A stretch of 6,469 nt of DNA from an uncultured Hyphomicrobiales bacterium (GTDB taxonomy: Bacteria; Pseudomonadota; Alphaproteobacteria; Rhizobiales; CAJQND01), in assembly GCA_905479595.1 (NCBI GenBank), contig CAJQND010000191.1, forward strand, positions 1-6,469, read 5' to 3'. The notes beneath the pieces were generated by a model. It did no database searches and was not told where the DNA came from. It saw only the letters and a list, made by a program, of their open reading frames with translations. This document shows, piece by piece, positions 5,806 through 6,469 of this stretch. The translations under genes were made by a program, and so were the position numbers. The stretch's first letter is position 1. Each line of letters starts with the position of its first letter.

Positions 5806-6469
5806 TCAAGCGGGAAAAACCATGATGTGTTCTTCCAGCGCTTCGAAATGCAGCATATCGCCCAAGTGTACATGCAACGTACCGGGCACCTTGACGCTTA
5901 CAGGCAATTCGCGGCCCTCAAAGGCAATCGACAACAAATTATTGTCGCCGAGAAAACGGATACCCGTCACATGACCTTCAATTCCGGTTTTCGCTGAAAC
6001 GGGTTGCAGCCCTTGAGGGCGGATCAAAACGCTTACATTTGCGCCATTCTTCATCCCCGGCGCTTTGAACGTGCCGATCTTGGTAACAGCATATCCATTC
6101 TCGATTTGACCGGAGAATTCGTTGAACTCACTGAAAAAACGTGCAGCTTCGGCATCAACAGGATTGTTGTAGAGATCATCCGGGTTGCCCATTTGCAACA
6201 ACTTGCCCTGCCGCATTAAAACAATTCTGTCTGCAAACCACATCGCCTCAACCGGGTCATGAGTAACCAGCAGGCAGCTTGAGCGGGTTTCTTTAAGCAA
6301 TGCGAGGGTTTCCTCGCGCACGCTATCGCGCAACCGCTGATCCAGTCCAGAAAACGGCTCATCCATCAAAATAACCGCCGGGCGCGGCACCAGAGCGCGG
6401 GCAAGCGCGACACGCTGCTGTTCCCCGCCCGAAAGCGCGCTTGGGTAAGTATTGCCGTATTCTGCCAGA
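5806..6469 (-). CDS. ABC transporter ATP-binding protein, FbpC/PotA-like, partial at 5' end
   Basis: This is the cytoplasmic ATPase subunit of an import-type ABC transporter. About 221 C-terminal residues are present; the open frame runs off the right edge, so the true start and the Walker A motif are missing. Visible in order are the ABC signature LSGGEQQRVALARAL (coded at about 6388-6432), Walker B and D-loop VILMDEPFSGLD, the H-loop LLVTHDPVEAMWFADR, then a C-terminal TOBE-like regulatory domain containing VLIRPQGLQPVS and GHVTGIRFLGDNNLLSIAFEG. The order and the TOBE domain fit the ferric iron, polyamine, sulfate or thiamine class of importers. FbpC-like iron uptake is my best guess, but the substrate cannot be settled without the permease and binding-protein genes. 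The GTG at 6390 is not the start, because the ABC signature lies upstream of it in the same frame. The stop is TGA, 127 bases before tatA. Confidence 0.92.
   Translation of the reverse strand, partial: LAEYGNTYPSALSGGEQQRVALARALVPRPAVILMDEPFSGLDQRLRDSVREETLALLKETRSSCLLVTHDPVEAMWFADRIVLMRQGKLLQMGNPDDLYNNPVDAEAARFFSEFNEFSGQIENGYAVTKIGTFKAPGMKNGANVSVLIRPQGLQPVSAKTGIEGHVTGIRFLGDNNLLSIAFEGRELPVSVKVPGTLHVHLGDMLHFEALEEHIMVFPA

Overview
The window is one stretch of a bacterial chromosome in which all eight recognisable genes lie on the minus strand. Reading in the direction of transcription (from 6469 down to 1) they are: the 3' part of an ABC-transporter ATPase, tatA, tatB, tatC, serS, surE, pcm, and the 5' part of a lipoprotein with two LysM domains and a LytM/M23 domain (nlpD/dipM type). 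The order tatA-tatB-tatC-serS-surE-pcm-LysM/M23 is the conserved alphaproteobacterial arrangement as I know it. That order, the GRGKI-type TatA and the SCSVCGDFQARRMN block of SerS point to an alphaproteobacterium, perhaps of the Hyphomicrobiales or a nearby marine lineage. Base composition looks moderate rather than very GC-rich. The order-level placement is inference.

Layout. 5806-6469 is the C-terminal part of an FbpC/PotA-like ATPase; its Walker A region lies beyond the window edge. 5679-5805 is an intergenic gap with a possible promoter for the tat genes. 4052-5678 is the complete tatABC set, encoding the twin-arginine translocase for folded proteins. 3923-4051 is a 129-base gap with a weak terminator-like hairpin. 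1855-3922 holds serS and surE, whose ends overlap by 8 bases. 1172-1837 is pcm, 17 bases after surE. 1048-1171 is an AT-rich gap with two A7/T7 tracts exactly 10 bp apart. 1-1047 is the first 349 codons of the LysM/LytM lipoprotein, which runs off the left edge on a codon boundary.

How the genes relate. The Tat proteins export folded proteins to the periplasm. In several bacteria Tat substrates include cell-wall amidases, and LysM/LytM factors such as the last gene activate amidases, so both ends of the cluster touch the envelope. SerS charges tRNA-Ser, SurE is a nucleotidase and Pcm repairs isoaspartyl damage; surE and pcm also sit next to nlpD in enterobacteria. No gene-free stretch exceeds 130 bases, and I see no RNA genes, insertion sequences, CRISPR array or phage genes.

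The window is mostly ordinary core genome and I found no clear sign of a new system. The points most worth a second look are the very lysine-rich pentad-repeat tail of TatB (about 27 Lys in 79 residues, no acidic residue), the loss of both visible zinc ligands in the LytM domain, the ABC ATPase next to tatA where segregation genes (scpA/scpB) are commonly found, and the phased A-tracts upstream of the LytM gene.
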